Shown: positions 25,079 to 36,732 of the stretch, piece after piece | Layout of the letters: each line of letters opens with the position of its first letter | How positions within the stretch are numbered: the first letter of the stretch is position 1 | From: Deltaproteobacteria bacterium | Lineage (GTDB): Bacteria > Myxococcota_A > UBA796 > GCA-2862545 | Direction of reading: 5' to 3' | NCBI GenBank assembly: GCA_016938035.1 | Contig: JAFGVK010000148.1 | Location: forward strand, 1-56,983 | DNA: 56,983 bases | The notes under the pieces: generated by a model | What the model was told of the DNA's origin: nothing | Databases searched by the model: none | Seen by the model: only the letters and a program-made list of their open reading frames with translations | Program-made: the position numbers and the translations under genes

Positions 25079-25905
25079 TATCGCGCCACGCCGCCGGCGT
25101 GCGCTGCCGCGGCCAGGGCGGCCCGCTCGCGCAGGCGCCGCGCGGTGTCAGCCGCCGGCGATGCAGCCACCCCCTCCCTCAGCGAGGCCATGAGCTGCTC
25201 CAGCGCCTGCGAGAGCTCGGGCACCTCACCGCCAGGGGCGCGCAGCAGCTGCTCCTCCACCTCGCGCAGGGTGCCCCGCAGGTCTGAGGACACCGCCTCG
25301 GCCAGATCGAGGGAGGCGATCTGGGCGCGGGCCTGGAACAGCAGCTCCCAGGTCGGGCCGTCCATCCGCCAGGACGCGCAGTGGTCTGTGGCGCGCTGCA
25401 GGGCGCGGCTCCTGGCGACCGACCGGGCGGACACCGCGCCCCCGCCGATCGCGGCCAGCGTCGCGAGCAGGGCCACCGCGGCGCTCAGCCAGGGGATGAG
25501 CCCCAGCGCCAGGGCTACCGCCCCTCCGAGGACCGTCAGGGTGCTCAGCGCCACCACCGTCAGCCCTATCAGCAGGCCGACGCCCGCGCCGCCGCGGGTG
25601 ACCTGTGCGCCAACCTGCGCCGCCCGCTGCGCCAGCGCTGCGGCCTCGTCCCGGCTCCGGTACACCCCCAGCACGATCGGCAGGCCTGAGGACTCCGGGG
25701 CGCGGAGCCCCTCTAGCGCCAAGCCCCCGAGCGCTGCCACCAGGCTCTGATCGGCGGGGCTGAGGTCCAGGGCTCGAGCCGCGGGGATCTGCACCGCGAA
25801 GCGCCAGGAGGGCACGTCCGCGCGACCGCGCGAGCCCCCTGGGCTGGTCGTGGTGTATTTCACCTCACCTGGAGAGGGAGGGGCCGCAGAGGATCGCTCC
25901 GCCAT
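25078..25905 (-). CDS. Membrane protein of unknown function
   Basis: A 275-residue protein with a hydrophilic N-terminal region (a small alpha/beta domain around FAVQIPAARALDL and IVLGVYRSRDEAAA). Two adjacent membrane segments follow near residues 108-155 (GVGLLIGLTVVALSTLTVLG and AVALLATLAAIGGGA), then a long Arg/Glu/Ala-rich helical C-terminus likely to form a coiled coil. No family recognised. The two-span hairpin with cytoplasmic coil would suit a scaffold or sensor, but nothing in the sequence decides this. It overlaps trmK by one codon and is likely co-transcribed with it. Confidence 0.75.
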   Translation of the reverse strand: MAERSSAAPPSPGEVKYTTTSPGGSRGRADVPSWRFAVQIPAARALDLSPADQSLVAALGGLALEGLRAPESSGLPIVLGVYRSRDEAAALAQRAAQVGAQVTRGGAGVGLLIGLTVVALSTLTVLGGAVALALGLIPWLSAAVALLATLAAIGGGAVSARSVARSRALQRATDHCASWRMDGPTWELLFQARAQIASLDLAEAVSSDLRGTLREVEEQLLRAPGGEVPELSQALEQLMASLREGVAASPAADTARRLRERAALAAAAHAGGVAR

Positions 25906-25924
25906 CGCGCAGACCTCCCTCCCG

Positions 25925-26227
25925 TCAGGATTTTCCGATGATCCGCACCTTGACCTGCCCCTCGTTGGGCTGCATCGCGATCATCACCGTGCCCATCCCG
26001 TCGGCGCGCACAGAGAATTCCACCTCGTAGCTCAGCCCCGAACCGGCCATCTTCCCGCCCACCGCGGTGGCGACCTGCTTGCCGACGTCACCCACCATGT
26101 CGATGAGCCTGAGCAGCGCGGTGTCCGGGTCCGGCAGCTCTTCCAGGTCGTTCTTGGCGAAGGCGCCACCCGCCTGCGCCTCCAGGAGGACAGTGGTGGT
26201 GTCGCTGATCTTGGTAGAGTAGAACAT
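25925..26227 (-). CDS. Small protein resembling trypsin-co-occurring domain 1 (CU044_2847-type)
   Basis: A 100-residue soluble protein: a beta strand (TTTVLLEAQ), an acidic linker, the helix LLRLIDMVGDVGKQVATAVG, then a beta hairpin SYEVEFSVRADGMGTVMIAM with a final VKVRIIG strand. The strand-helix-hairpin order and the VEFxVxADG signature resemble Trypco1/CU044_2847 domains, described as companions of trypsin-like proteases and conflict-system effectors; the match is tentative. ATG 26227 was chosen because residues upstream to 26320 are low-complexity. It is divergent from the cNMP-binding protein, with about 100 bases between starts. No protease lies adjacent. Confidence 0.65.
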   Translation of the reverse strand: MFYSTKISDTTTVLLEAQAGGAFAKNDLEELPDPDTALLRLIDMVGDVGKQVATAVGGKMAGSGLSYEVEFSVRADGMGTVMIAMQPNEGQVKVRIIGKS

Positions 26228-26330
26228 GGGTGACCGCTCCGTGGGCCTGGAAGGACGGGTCGCGGTTGCGACAGCGGGCCCAGGCCTGCTGTGGCAAGGT
26301 AGCACGCTGGTTCGCGACACGGGAGGCTGG

Positions 26331-26864
26331 ATGGCCGCGCCACTGACCCTAGAGGCACTGATCGACTTTCTGCTACAGGCGCCGCTGTTTCAGGCCCTGG
26401 AGCCCGAGGAGCTGTCGGTGGTGGTGCAGCGGATGGAGGTGGAGTACGTCGACGCGGGAGGGGCGGTCTTTGAGCAGGGAGACCCTGGCGACGCGTGGTT
26501 CGTGGTGTATGAAGGCGAGGTGCTGGTGACCCGCAGGGCCACCGGCGGGGAGCGGCTCATCGCCACGCTGGGGGTCGCAGAGAGCTTCGGCGAGATGTCC
26601 CTCCTGGACGGCGAGCGCAGGTCCGCGACCGTGCGCGCCCGCTCGGACCTGACGGTGCTGCGGCTCCCGCGCCTCGCGTTCACGCAGCTGCTGAGAGAGG
26701 GGCGCATGGGGGCGCACAAGCTGGTGACGCAGATGGCGTTGGTGCTGGTGCGCCGCCAGCGGAGCCTGACCGAGAAGCTGCTGTCGCTCACCGAGACACC
26801 GGACCGGGAGGAGCTGCTCGCCAGCCTGCTCCCGGTGGTGGATCGGCAGGCGCTGGAGGGGTGA
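26331..26864 (+). CDS. Cyclic-nucleotide-binding domain protein
   Basis: A 177-residue protein that is almost entirely one cNMP-binding domain: FQALEPEELSVVVQRMEVEY, then FEQGDPGDAWFVVYEGEV, and the phosphate-binding cassette SFGEMSLLDGERRSATVRA with the conserved Glu and Arg. No DNA-binding domain follows; a C-terminal helix of about 45 residues ends the protein. It may therefore act on a partner rather than on DNA. ATG 26331 has GGAGG five bases upstream; the frame extends back to 26226 without support. The stop overlaps the start of the next exported protein. Confidence 0.9.
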   Translation: MAAPLTLEALIDFLLQAPLFQALEPEELSVVVQRMEVEYVDAGGAVFEQGDPGDAWFVVYEGEVLVTRRATGGERLIATLGVAESFGEMSLLDGERRSATVRARSDLTVLRLPRLAFTQLLREGRMGAHKLVTQMALVLVRRQRSLTEKLLSLTETPDREELLASLLPVVDRQALEG

Positions 26865-27499
26865 TGACACTGATGATTTGCGCGCTGATGGCCACCTCGT
26901 TGGCGGCCGCGCCCGAGGTGAGCCCGGTGCTTGCCTCACCAGAGGTGAGGGCGGAGTGGGACGCCTGGCAGGAGCGCCAGGGGGCGCCGCGAAGCCCGCT
27001 CGCCTGTGAGGAGTTCTGGCCGGGCGACGCGCTGCTCTGCTACCAGGTGGTGGAGGAGCGTCACCTGCGATGGGTCACGGAGGCGGATCTGGCCCGCTGG
27101 GCGGTTACCCCCGCGGCGCTGCGCGCACAGGTGACGGCGGACGCGGCCAACCGGCCCCTCGCCGGGGAGCGTAGGCGGGTGGAGGGGATGGACGCGTGGT
27201 ACTGGCGGGCGGACGGCGCGTGGTCGCTCTCGGGCCTGTTCGACCCTCAGCGCCTGGTGCGGGAGGTGGGCAGCCCGCTGCTGGCCGTGGCGGTGCCGTC
27301 CGACGGTGTGCTCCTCGCCTGGCCAGCCGGCGCTGCGCCGCTGGATCAGGTGATGGCGGTGGCGGTGCAGGAGGCCTGGACCACGCAGCGGAACCCGGTC
27401 TGCCCGGTCATTTACCGGTGGAGCGGCGACAAGTGGCTGCCGTACCTGGAGGCGGTCCCAAAGGCGGCGCCACAGGCGGCTCCCGCGGGCGATGAGTAG
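26864..27499 (+). CDS. Exported protein of unknown function (YtpQ/DUF1444-like)
   Basis: The N-terminus is a signal peptide (MTLMICALMATSLAAA). The body has VGSPLLAVAVPSDGVLLAWP and a C-terminal VCPVIYRWSGDKWLPY, reminiscent of DUF1444/YtpQ-type proteins in which a hydrophobic strand is followed by VPSxDxLLxxP. Two cysteine pairs (CEEF, LLCYQ) may form a disulfide after export. Start at ATG 26864 rather than GTG 26861 because GGAGG is then about 5 bases away. The start overlaps the stop of the cNMP protein, so the two are translationally coupled. The role is unknown. Confidence 0.65.
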   Translation: MTLMICALMATSLAAAPEVSPVLASPEVRAEWDAWQERQGAPRSPLACEEFWPGDALLCYQVVEERHLRWVTEADLARWAVTPAALRAQVTADAANRPLAGERRRVEGMDAWYWRADGAWSLSGLFDPQRLVREVGSPLLAVAVPSDGVLLAWPAGAAPLDQVMAVAVQEAWTTQRNPVCPVIYRWSGDKWLPYLEAVPKAAPQAAPAGDE

Positions 27500-27593
27500 C
27501 TGCGGCCTGGCCCGGAGCTTCCCGTCGTGCGCTGTGATCCGGGCGATCGCGGCGCGCTTGAATTTCGGGCCTGATGATCCGATAGGGTAGAGG

Positions 27594-28559
27594 ATGACTA
27601 CGCCCATCGACCAGGTCCGGCCCATCGCCGAGGTGCAGCCTGTCGCCCGCAGGGCGGAGGACCCTCGCGGAGCAGGTGCGCCGGTGGACTGGGGCCCTGC
27701 CGCGGACGTCAGCCTGTCGCCCGAGGCGGAGGCGTGGCTGGGGGGCGGCGTGCCACCCGCACCCCGCGGGGGCGCGGAGGTCTACAACGCGCGGGGCGAG
27801 GCGGGGCGGCTGGAGGGGCGGCGGCCGACGGGCACCCCGGCGGCTGGCGGCGCTGATGAGCCGCCCACGGGCGCTGCGAGGGCAGCCACAGGTGCGTCCT
27901 CGCTGTCCGCGGAGGAGCAGCAGCAGGTCGCTGAGCTGCGGCAGCGGGACACCGAGGTCCGCGCGCACGAGGCGGCGCACATGGCGGCAGGTGGCGGCCT
28001 GACACAGGGGGCTAGCTACTCCTACCAGACGGGTCCCGATGGAAAGCGCTACGCCGTGGGAGGAGAGGTGGGCATCGACACCTCCTCTGGCAGCACTCCC
28101 GAGGAGACCATCACCAGGGCCCAGCAGATCCGGGCCGCGGCCCTTGCCCCCGCGGAGCCCTCAGCACAGGACCGCGCGGTGGCGTCCATGGCATCGCGGA
28201 TGGAGGCCGCTGCCCGAAGGCAGCAGGCAGAGGCGGTGACCGCTGAGATGAAGGCGTCCGAGCCTGCCTCTCCCCAGCAGGGAGCCGGCGCGTCGGCTGA
28301 CGGTGGGGCTGACGGTTCGGCGCTCGGCGGGGCCGCCGGCAGGCCTGTCGGTTCAGCTGACGGTGGGGCTGACGGTTCGGCGCTCGGTGGGGCAGCCGGT
28401 AGGCCTGTCGGTTCAGCTGACGGTGGGGCTGACGGTTCAGCTGACGGTGGGGCTGTCGCCTCGGCTGACGCGGTGCGCCCGCCCCCGGCGCCGAGCGCTG
28501 GCACGGAGCCGGACGCGGAGTCTACAGCTCGCGCCGCATTGAAGGCGTCCCGGCGCTAG
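27594..28559 (+). CDS. SprA-related protein with HExxH-like motif and a repeat tail
   Basis: The central segment LRQRDTEVRAHEAAHMAAGG (residues 121-140) followed by YSYQTGPDGKRYAVGGEVGID matches the SprA-related family (PF12118), thought to be a metalloprotease-like fold. The HEAAH gives the zinc-binding HExxH pattern. The N-terminal 115 residues are low-complexity. After the domain the protein carries 60-bp DNA repeats (28296-28460) encoding an Ala/Gly/Asp-rich tail; differences between units are mainly at third codon positions, so the repeat is translated. There is no signal peptide; the protein is probably cytoplasmic or exported by another route. Its 3' end overlaps the pyruvate kinase 3' end by 38 bases on the opposite strand. 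Confidence 0.85.
   Translation: MTTPIDQVRPIAEVQPVARRAEDPRGAGAPVDWGPAADVSLSPEAEAWLGGGVPPAPRGGAEVYNARGEAGRLEGRRPTGTPAAGGADEPPTGAARAATGASSLSAEEQQQVAELRQRDTEVRAHEAAHMAAGGGLTQGASYSYQTGPDGKRYAVGGEVGIDTSSGSTPEETITRAQQIRAAALAPAEPSAQDRAVASMASRMEAAARRQQAEAVTAEMKASEPASPQQGAGASADGGADGSALGGAAGRPVGSADGGADGSALGGAAGRPVGSADGGADGSADGGAVASADAVRPPPAPSAGTEPDAESTARAALKASRR
28296..28460 (+). repeat. 60-bp tandem repeat inside the SprA-related gene
   Basis: Units begin at 28296 and 28356, with a partial third at 28416. The unit starts GCTGACGGTGGGGCTGACGG. The two complete units differ at only a few positions, mostly synonymous (GGC/GGT, GCC/GCA). Confidence 0.9.
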
Positions 28560-30000
28560 GCTCCGAGCCCTCCGGCTCCGGGCCCGCGTGGACGATCTGG
28601 AGCAGGTAGTCCGCCCGCTTGAGCGGTGACCGGCCCGCGAGGAGCACCAGCTCCTCGCCCAGCGCGACCAGCCCCGCGGTCAACAGGGCCTCCTCGCCCT
28701 CCTCGACGAGGTCCTCGACGCTGTCGGCGGGGGCCACCAGCACCGGGGTGACGCCCCAGGCAAGCGACAGCCTCCTGGCCACCTCCACCTGGGACGAGAG
28801 GGCGAAGATCGGCCCCCTGGGCCGCGCCTTGGAGACCAGCACCGCCGAGGTCCCGGACCAGGTGTGGACCACCAGGGGCCTGGGCGACTCCGTGGCGGCG
28901 TGACAGGCGGCGCGGATCAGCGTGCCAGCAGCCCCGGGGGGGGTCGGGATGTGGGCGGGGTCAGGGCTGTGGTGAAAGCGGGAGGCCTCCACCTCCTCGG
29001 CGATGCGCCCCATCGCGCGGACCGTCTCCAGTGGGTAGCTCCCCACAGAGGTCTCACCAGAGAGCATCACCGCGTCGGTCCCGTCCAGGATCGCGTTGGC
29101 GACGTCGGTCACCTCCGCCCTAGTGGGGCGTGGGCTGTGGATCATCGACTCCAGCATCTGGGTCGCGGTGATCACCAGGGCCCCCGCGGCGGACGCCGCG
29201 GCGATGATCTGCTTCTGGAGCACCGGCAGCCGCTCCAGGCTCACCTCCACGCCCAGGTCACCCCGCGCGACCATCACCCCCTCGACCACCGTCAGGATCT
29301 CGGTCAGGTTCTCGATAGCCTCCGGCTTCTCGATCTTGGCGATGATCGGCACGCCGTCGCCCCGCGCCTCGATCACGGCGCGGAGCTGTCGGACATCGTC
29401 AGCGGAACGGACAAAGGACAGGGCGACATAGTCCACCCCCGCCTGCAAGCCCTCGGCGAGATCCTGTCGGTCCTTCTCGGTGAGGGAGGGGACGGACATC
29501 CGCACCCCGGGCAGGTTGATCCCCTTGTGGGATCTGAGCTGCCCGCCGTCCACCATCCGGATGTCCACCTCTGGCGGCGTCAGGTGCAGCCGCACCTCGG
29601 ACACCTCACCCGACAGGGCCCCGTCGTCGAAGAGCACCCTGTCGCCGATCGTCACGTCCTGGGCCATCTGGGGGTAGGTGGTCCCGGTGCGCAGGCCCTC
29701 CGCGGTGAAGGCCTCGTCCATGACCAGGGTGAGGGTGTCCCCGCGCGTCAGCTCCAGGGGCACAGGGACCGCGCCGGTGCGGATCTTGGGACCCTGCAGG
29801 TCGAGGAGCACCGCGGTGTGCCTCCCCGCCCGGCCCGCTGCCGCGCGGATCGCCTGGGTGAGCGCGGTGATCTCACCGGGCCTGGCGTGGGAGGCGTTGA
29901 CGCGGAGCACGTCCGCACCCGCCTCGATGAGCTGGGTGAGGACCGGCTCGTGGCGGGTCGCGGGGCCGAGGGTGGCGACGATCTTCGTGCGGCGGGACAT
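28522..30000 (-). CDS. pyk: Pyruvate kinase
   Basis: A 492-residue glycolytic enzyme converting PEP and ADP to pyruvate and ATP. It starts TKIVATLGPAT and has AGADVLRVNASHA (more often NFSHG), the catalytic Lys region IIAKIEKPEA and the metal-binding MVARGDLGVE. The hallmark segment ITATQMLESMIHSPRPTRAE is followed by DVANAILDGTDAVMLSGET, and a C-terminal regulatory-type domain completes the protein. Length is normal. ATG 30000 has AGGAG six bases upstream; GTG 30006 is less likely. The gene is monocistronic by position, convergent with the SprA-related gene and divergent from the HDOD gene. Confidence 0.97.
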   Translation of the reverse strand: MSRRTKIVATLGPATRHEPVLTQLIEAGADVLRVNASHARPGEITALTQAIRAAAGRAGRHTAVLLDLQGPKIRTGAVPVPLELTRGDTLTLVMDEAFTAEGLRTGTTYPQMAQDVTIGDRVLFDDGALSGEVSEVRLHLTPPEVDIRMVDGGQLRSHKGINLPGVRMSVPSLTEKDRQDLAEGLQAGVDYVALSFVRSADDVRQLRAVIEARGDGVPIIAKIEKPEAIENLTEILTVVEGVMVARGDLGVEVSLERLPVLQKQIIAAASAAGALVITATQMLESMIHSPRPTRAEVTDVANAILDGTDAVMLSGETSVGSYPLETVRAMGRIAEEVEASRFHHSPDPAHIPTPPGAAGTLIRAACHAATESPRPLVVHTWSGTSAVLVSKARPRGPIFALSSQVEVARRLSLAWGVTPVLVAPADSVEDLVEEGEEALLTAGLVALGEELVLLAGRSPLKRADYLLQIVHAGPEPEGSEPSAGTPSMRREL

Positions 30001-30119
30001 GGTCACTCCTGAGTCAGCGGACCATAGCCCGACGGCTCCACCGCAGCGCGTGGCGACGTGGTGATGGGGCCTAAAGCGCGGTCTCCGTGGGCCGATACGC
30101 CGGGCACACAGGAGAGGTC

Positions 30120-31043
30120 ATGCAGCTCTCGGACTCGGTGATCGAGGCGCTCTGGTTCGCGGACGAGGATCCTGCGCGCAGCCACGAGGAGGCGTCCCGG
30201 TCCATGGCTGCGTCGCTCGCGACGGCCCTGGGCCTGAAGCCCTTCCCCAGGGCCGCGGGGATGGCCGCTGCCCTGCTGGCAGACCCCGACTACAACGTGG
30301 GCGAGCTGGAGCGCGTCCTCGCGGCGGACCCGGCGCTGGTCGGGCGGGTGATCAGGGTGGCGAATTCCTCCGGCGCCGGCAGACCCGTGGAGAGCCTCCA
30401 CGGGGCGGTGGTGCTGCTCGGCGCGCGGGCCCTGGGCGCCGCGGTGACGGCGGCGGCGGTGCTGGGCATGTTCCAGGACGCTCGCGGGGTGGGGGCCGGG
30501 GTGCTGGAGCACAGCATCGGGGTGTCGACCATCTTGCGGGTCATAGAGCAGCACGGTGGCTACAGGGGCGAGGTCTCGCTGGGGCTGGTCGGGTTGCTGC
30601 ACGACGTAGGCAAGCTGCTGCTGATCCAGGCTCGGGAGTTCAGCTACCCCGCTGAGCCCGGGGCGGACACGGACCACCTCGCGGAGCGCACCGCCCTTGG
30701 CTTTGATCACGGGGTGCTGGGCGCTCACGCCGTCCGCGCCTGGCAGGTCTCGGACCAGGTGGCGCAGATCATCGCCTGGCACCACCAGGATGCCCGGGCG
30801 CTGGAGCAGGGGGGAGACCTCGCGGTGTCCCTGTCGCTGCTCAGGGTGGCGGACCGACTGGAGCATGAGCTGGCCATCAGCCGCAGGGTAGACCGCGCGC
30901 GGGCGGAGTCCCTCTGCGCTGAGCCCAGCTTCGCCTATCTCAGGTATGAGGTGTCGGATGTGGCCCGCATCGTCCACAACCTAGGCCCGCACCGCACCGT
31001 GGGCTCGCGCGCCCCGCGCAGGGCCTACGGCTGGAAGCTCTAA
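30120..31043 (+). CDS. HDOD-domain signalling protein
   Basis: A 307-residue protein whose HDOD domain occupies roughly residues 40-260: helices around LADPDYNVGELERVLAADPA, ALVGRVIRVANSS, then ESLHGAVVLLGARALGAAV, the LLHDVGKLLLI motif and IAWHHQDAR. HDOD proteins are HD-related domains of signalling proteins, mostly without proven catalysis; in Myxococcota they are numerous. ATG 30120 has AGGAG with a suitable spacing; the frame from 30087 adds no recognisable sequence. It is divergent from pyk. Confidence 0.9.
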   Translation: MQLSDSVIEALWFADEDPARSHEEASRSMAASLATALGLKPFPRAAGMAAALLADPDYNVGELERVLAADPALVGRVIRVANSSGAGRPVESLHGAVVLLGARALGAAVTAAAVLGMFQDARGVGAGVLEHSIGVSTILRVIEQHGGYRGEVSLGLVGLLHDVGKLLLIQAREFSYPAEPGADTDHLAERTALGFDHGVLGAHAVRAWQVSDQVAQIIAWHHQDARALEQGGDLAVSLSLLRVADRLEHELAISRRVDRARAESLCAEPSFAYLRYEVSDVARIVHNLGPHRTVGSRAPRRAYGWKL

Positions 31044-31386
31044 GGCGTCGAGGGGGAGCTCCGGATCGATCAGGTCGAGGCAGGCTTGTCCGTGGACACC
31101 GAAGGACGAAGCGATCTTCTGGAGCATGTGGCGTGCTGGAGCGGGCGGCCGACGGCGGGCGGACGCCGCGGCGCGAGCCCCCCCCCGTGGGGGACTAGCG
31201 TGGTCCCTTGAACGCCGCTCCTGGGCCGGGGGGCGCCGCACCGGGCCTGTCGCCCGCGGACGCAGGGAGGCTGTGATCATCGTCTCGCCCATGCGGGTCA
31301 TGGGGGGCTCCGGCAGGGAGGAGCGCCCGATCACCCAGGGGGGGGCGGCAAGCCCCCAGCAGGGGGGCGCTCGGGGGAGGACGCGG

Positions 31387-31499
31387 TCCACGGCCCCAAC
31401 GGGGGACACGAAGGAGGGCGGAGCCCCCTCGGCGGCGGCCATTAGGCCGTCGATCATCAGGCGCTCAGCGCGCTGGCTGCACCCTCTCCCGCCGCCAGC
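31387..31499 (+). repeat. Family A repeat, left half
   Basis: Starts with GGCCCCAACGGGGGA and continues GAAGGAGGGC at 31410, paralleling 74-180. Both hairpins are kept; differences fall largely in the loops (GAA to GGA, TTCA to ATTA). It is interrupted after CCAGC (31495-31499); the rest of the repeat resumes at 31777. Confidence 0.75.
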
Positions 31500-31776
31500 C
31501 AGGAGGTCTGGTCCGAGCGCACAAGGTCGTGGAACCACCGGCTTGTCCGAGGCTCGCCATGACCCAGCGCGGAGAGCGAGGCGCGCGCCGATAAGGCCGG
31601 TTCGTTTGTGTTGGCACCCGGCCGCGACGCTCCACGGCCCTGGCGGGGGCTGCAGGGGCCTGCTAAGCCCGAGCCGATCGGCCCCGATTGTCACGATGTC
31701 GTCTATAGCGAAGGATCGGCCCTCTGAATCGACAGCGATCGTATGCAGGAGATGGACACATGGGCCGGACCTCCTG
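31500..31776 (-). mobile_element. MITE-like element (family C), 277 bp, with 5-bp target duplication
   Basis: The left end CAGGAGGTCTGGTCC and the reverse complement of the right end CAGGAGGTCCGGCCC match at 13 of 15 positions. CCAGC flanks the element directly on both sides (31495-31499 and 31777-31781). The matching locus at the left end of the window has one CCAGC (176-180) and no insert. There is no open reading frame of transposase size, so it is non-autonomous. The body matches the two tandem units at 20141-20697 in inverted orientation. Confidence 0.75.
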
Positions 31777-32020
31777 CCAGCACGGCAGGCGGTGAGTAGA
31801 CCTTGGGCTAAACGATGATCGTCGCCCCCTGGGAGCCCCTGCGCGAGCGCTCTCGGCGGGGTCGTGGCGCGCGCTCGCGGTCCCCGATGCTCGCCGCCGT
31901 GGGGAGGGGTTCCACCTCGTGATCGCATGCTCCGCGCTCCCGCGTCGCAGCCCCCGGTCCTGCCCGCGGGGCGAGGGGCGCGGGCGCAGAGGACTACCCT
32001 GGCGCGCCCGCGGCCAGCCC

Positions 32021-32464
32021 TCAGCCCAGCCCGAGCGCCGCGCCCGCGATCAGCGCGGCCACCGTCAGCCAGAACAGGCAGCCCAGGCCGCCCCTGGCGC
32101 GGCTCCGCGCCCCCTCGTCCCACACAACCTCCACCCGCCCGGGGCGGGCGGCGTAGTGGGGGACCCCCTGCTCCGCCAGGTGGGTCAGCACCGCCTCGCG
32201 GAGGGGGGACCTGCCGCCGGAGTGCTTGCCCCTGCCGGTGATCAGGGTCAGCCCGCCCGCGGCATGCTCCACGGTCAGCGCCAGGTCCACCGCCTCCAGT
32301 CCGAGCTTGACGGACAGGTCGTGGAGGTCGAGCACGGTCACCCCGCCCTCGACCCAGGCGTGGGTCTGCGCCCGCCACCGGCGCTCGTGGGCCCAGGGCA
32401 GCTCCGCCGCGCGCTGCTCGATCGGGAGCAGGGCGCGGCGGAGGGCGCGTGGCTCGGCGCTCAA
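32021..32464 (-). CDS. Smr-domain protein with C-terminal membrane segment
   Basis: A 147-residue protein with the Smr (small MutS-related) signatures LDLHDLSVKLGLEAVDLAL and LTLITGRGKHSGGRSPLREA, the DLHG-like and TGRGxHS motifs of this nuclease or nucleic-acid-binding domain. A hydrophobic C-terminus (CLFWLTVAALIAGAALGLG) should anchor it to the membrane, which is unusual for Smr proteins. The start is TTG 32464, the only codon that keeps the N-terminal helix; it lacks a clear ribosome-binding site. It lies 4 bases after the stop of the MopE-repeat lipoprotein, so it is the second gene of that operon. Confidence 0.85.
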   Translation of the reverse strand: MSAEPRALRRALLPIEQRAAELPWAHERRWRAQTHAWVEGGVTVLDLHDLSVKLGLEAVDLALTVEHAAGGLTLITGRGKHSGGRSPLREAVLTHLAEQGVPHYAARPGRVEVVWDEGARSRARGGLGCLFWLTVAALIAGAALGLG

Positions 32465-32468
32465 GGAG

Positions 32469-35915
<3,447 letters not shown>

Positions 35916-36079
35916 GGACGGCTCCGGGAGGTGGGCGAGGAGGAACGCACCCCTGTATCGTCAAGGTCCTGTCTCGTCACGCGAGAGCGTGGCTTGGAGC
36001 GGTTCAGTCTGTGACCGATCAGCCTGTTGTCGCCACCGGCTCCGGGGAGCGCAGGTGCTGTGTTTCGGTGTTGGGGGTG

Positions 36080-36370
36080 GTGGCGCCCCCTGAGCCCCGC
36101 CCCTGCGCGCTCCAGCGCTCGGACCGCCTCGTGGCGCAGCGCGTCGAGGCCGAGGTAGCGCGCGATCGCCTCGTCCATGGGGTCTGCTCCAGGCTGCGGC
36201 GCGGGTCCAGTCTGCGGCGATGGGGCTCAGGTCGCGCCCGGGGCGCGGTGGTGGGCCAGCGCGTCCGCGGTGTGGAGCGCCAGATACGGGCCGCGCTGCC
36301 CACCAGGTGCAAGGCGCGGAAGGGGGCGTCGCGCTCCTCGATGCCGGGCAAGCGATCCCATCCGGAGCTC
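36080..36370 (-). pseudogene. Possible frameshifted gene remnant
   Basis: On the minus strand three frames in succession give protein-like stretches: PGIEERDAPFRALHLVG, then GPYLALHTADALAHH, then MDEAIARYLGLDALRHEAVR ending near 36090. Each is short and in a different frame, as expected for a gene broken by small insertions or deletions. No family is recognised and high GC makes chance frames common, so this is weak. Confidence 0.3.
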
Positions 36371-36439
36371 GGTTAGGGCGTCCCTGACAGGAGCTCCGGC
36401 CGATGCGTGCGCCCCCTTGTGGCGACAACCGTGAGCCAC

Positions 36440-36580
36440 TCGTAAGAACCCCTTCTGCGCGTGGCAAGGCCGCCGACGCTACGGGAGAACGCCGATTTTC
36501 GTCGCAACGTGCTACGGGCGAACCAGCGTTTTGGGAGAGGCCGCGCAGCGGTGGGACTCAGTACCAGGGGCTCAACCGTC
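36440..36580 (+). repeat. Family B dispersed repeat, copy 2
   Basis: Inverted copy of 10540-10690 with the shared core GAACGCCGATTTTCGTCGC. About 60 bases upstream, CAGGAGCTCCGGCCGATGCG at 36389-36408 resembles a family C end, so the two families may lie side by side here. Confidence 0.8.
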
Positions 36581-36732
36581 GCTTGGCATAGCAGGAATGT
36601 CGCGATGAACGACGTCGCCTTCCTCGCGATCGCACGGATCGGGCTCCGCGGCCCCCTGCGGCCGCGCCGCGCCCAGGCACCCGCGACCGGGCCGCACGGG
36701 GCCCTGCTCCTCCACGGGCGGGGCGCACCTCG

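Larger units (their letters stand above)
31044..32020. other. About 1 kb of intergenic DNA holding a family A repeat split by a miniature element
   Basis: Bases 31044-31386 contain nothing identifiable apart from GC-rich homopolymers (C9 near 31178). Then come family A (31387-31499), the inserted element (31500-31776) and the remaining family A flank (31777-31820). Bases 31821-32020 show no gene. Confidence 0.6.
35916..36732. other. Intergenic stretch with gene remnant and family B repeat
   Basis: Bases 35916-36050 are the upstream region of the MopE lipoprotein; no clear promoter is seen. A possible decayed gene is at 36080-36370 and a family B repeat at 36440-36580. Bases 36581-36732, beyond the diguanylate cyclase stop, hold nothing identifiable. 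Confidence 0.55.

Noticed and set aside
36080..36370. Calling the three short frames a functional gene
   Set aside because: They lie in different frames and none has a start plus a family signature; kept only as a weak remnant.
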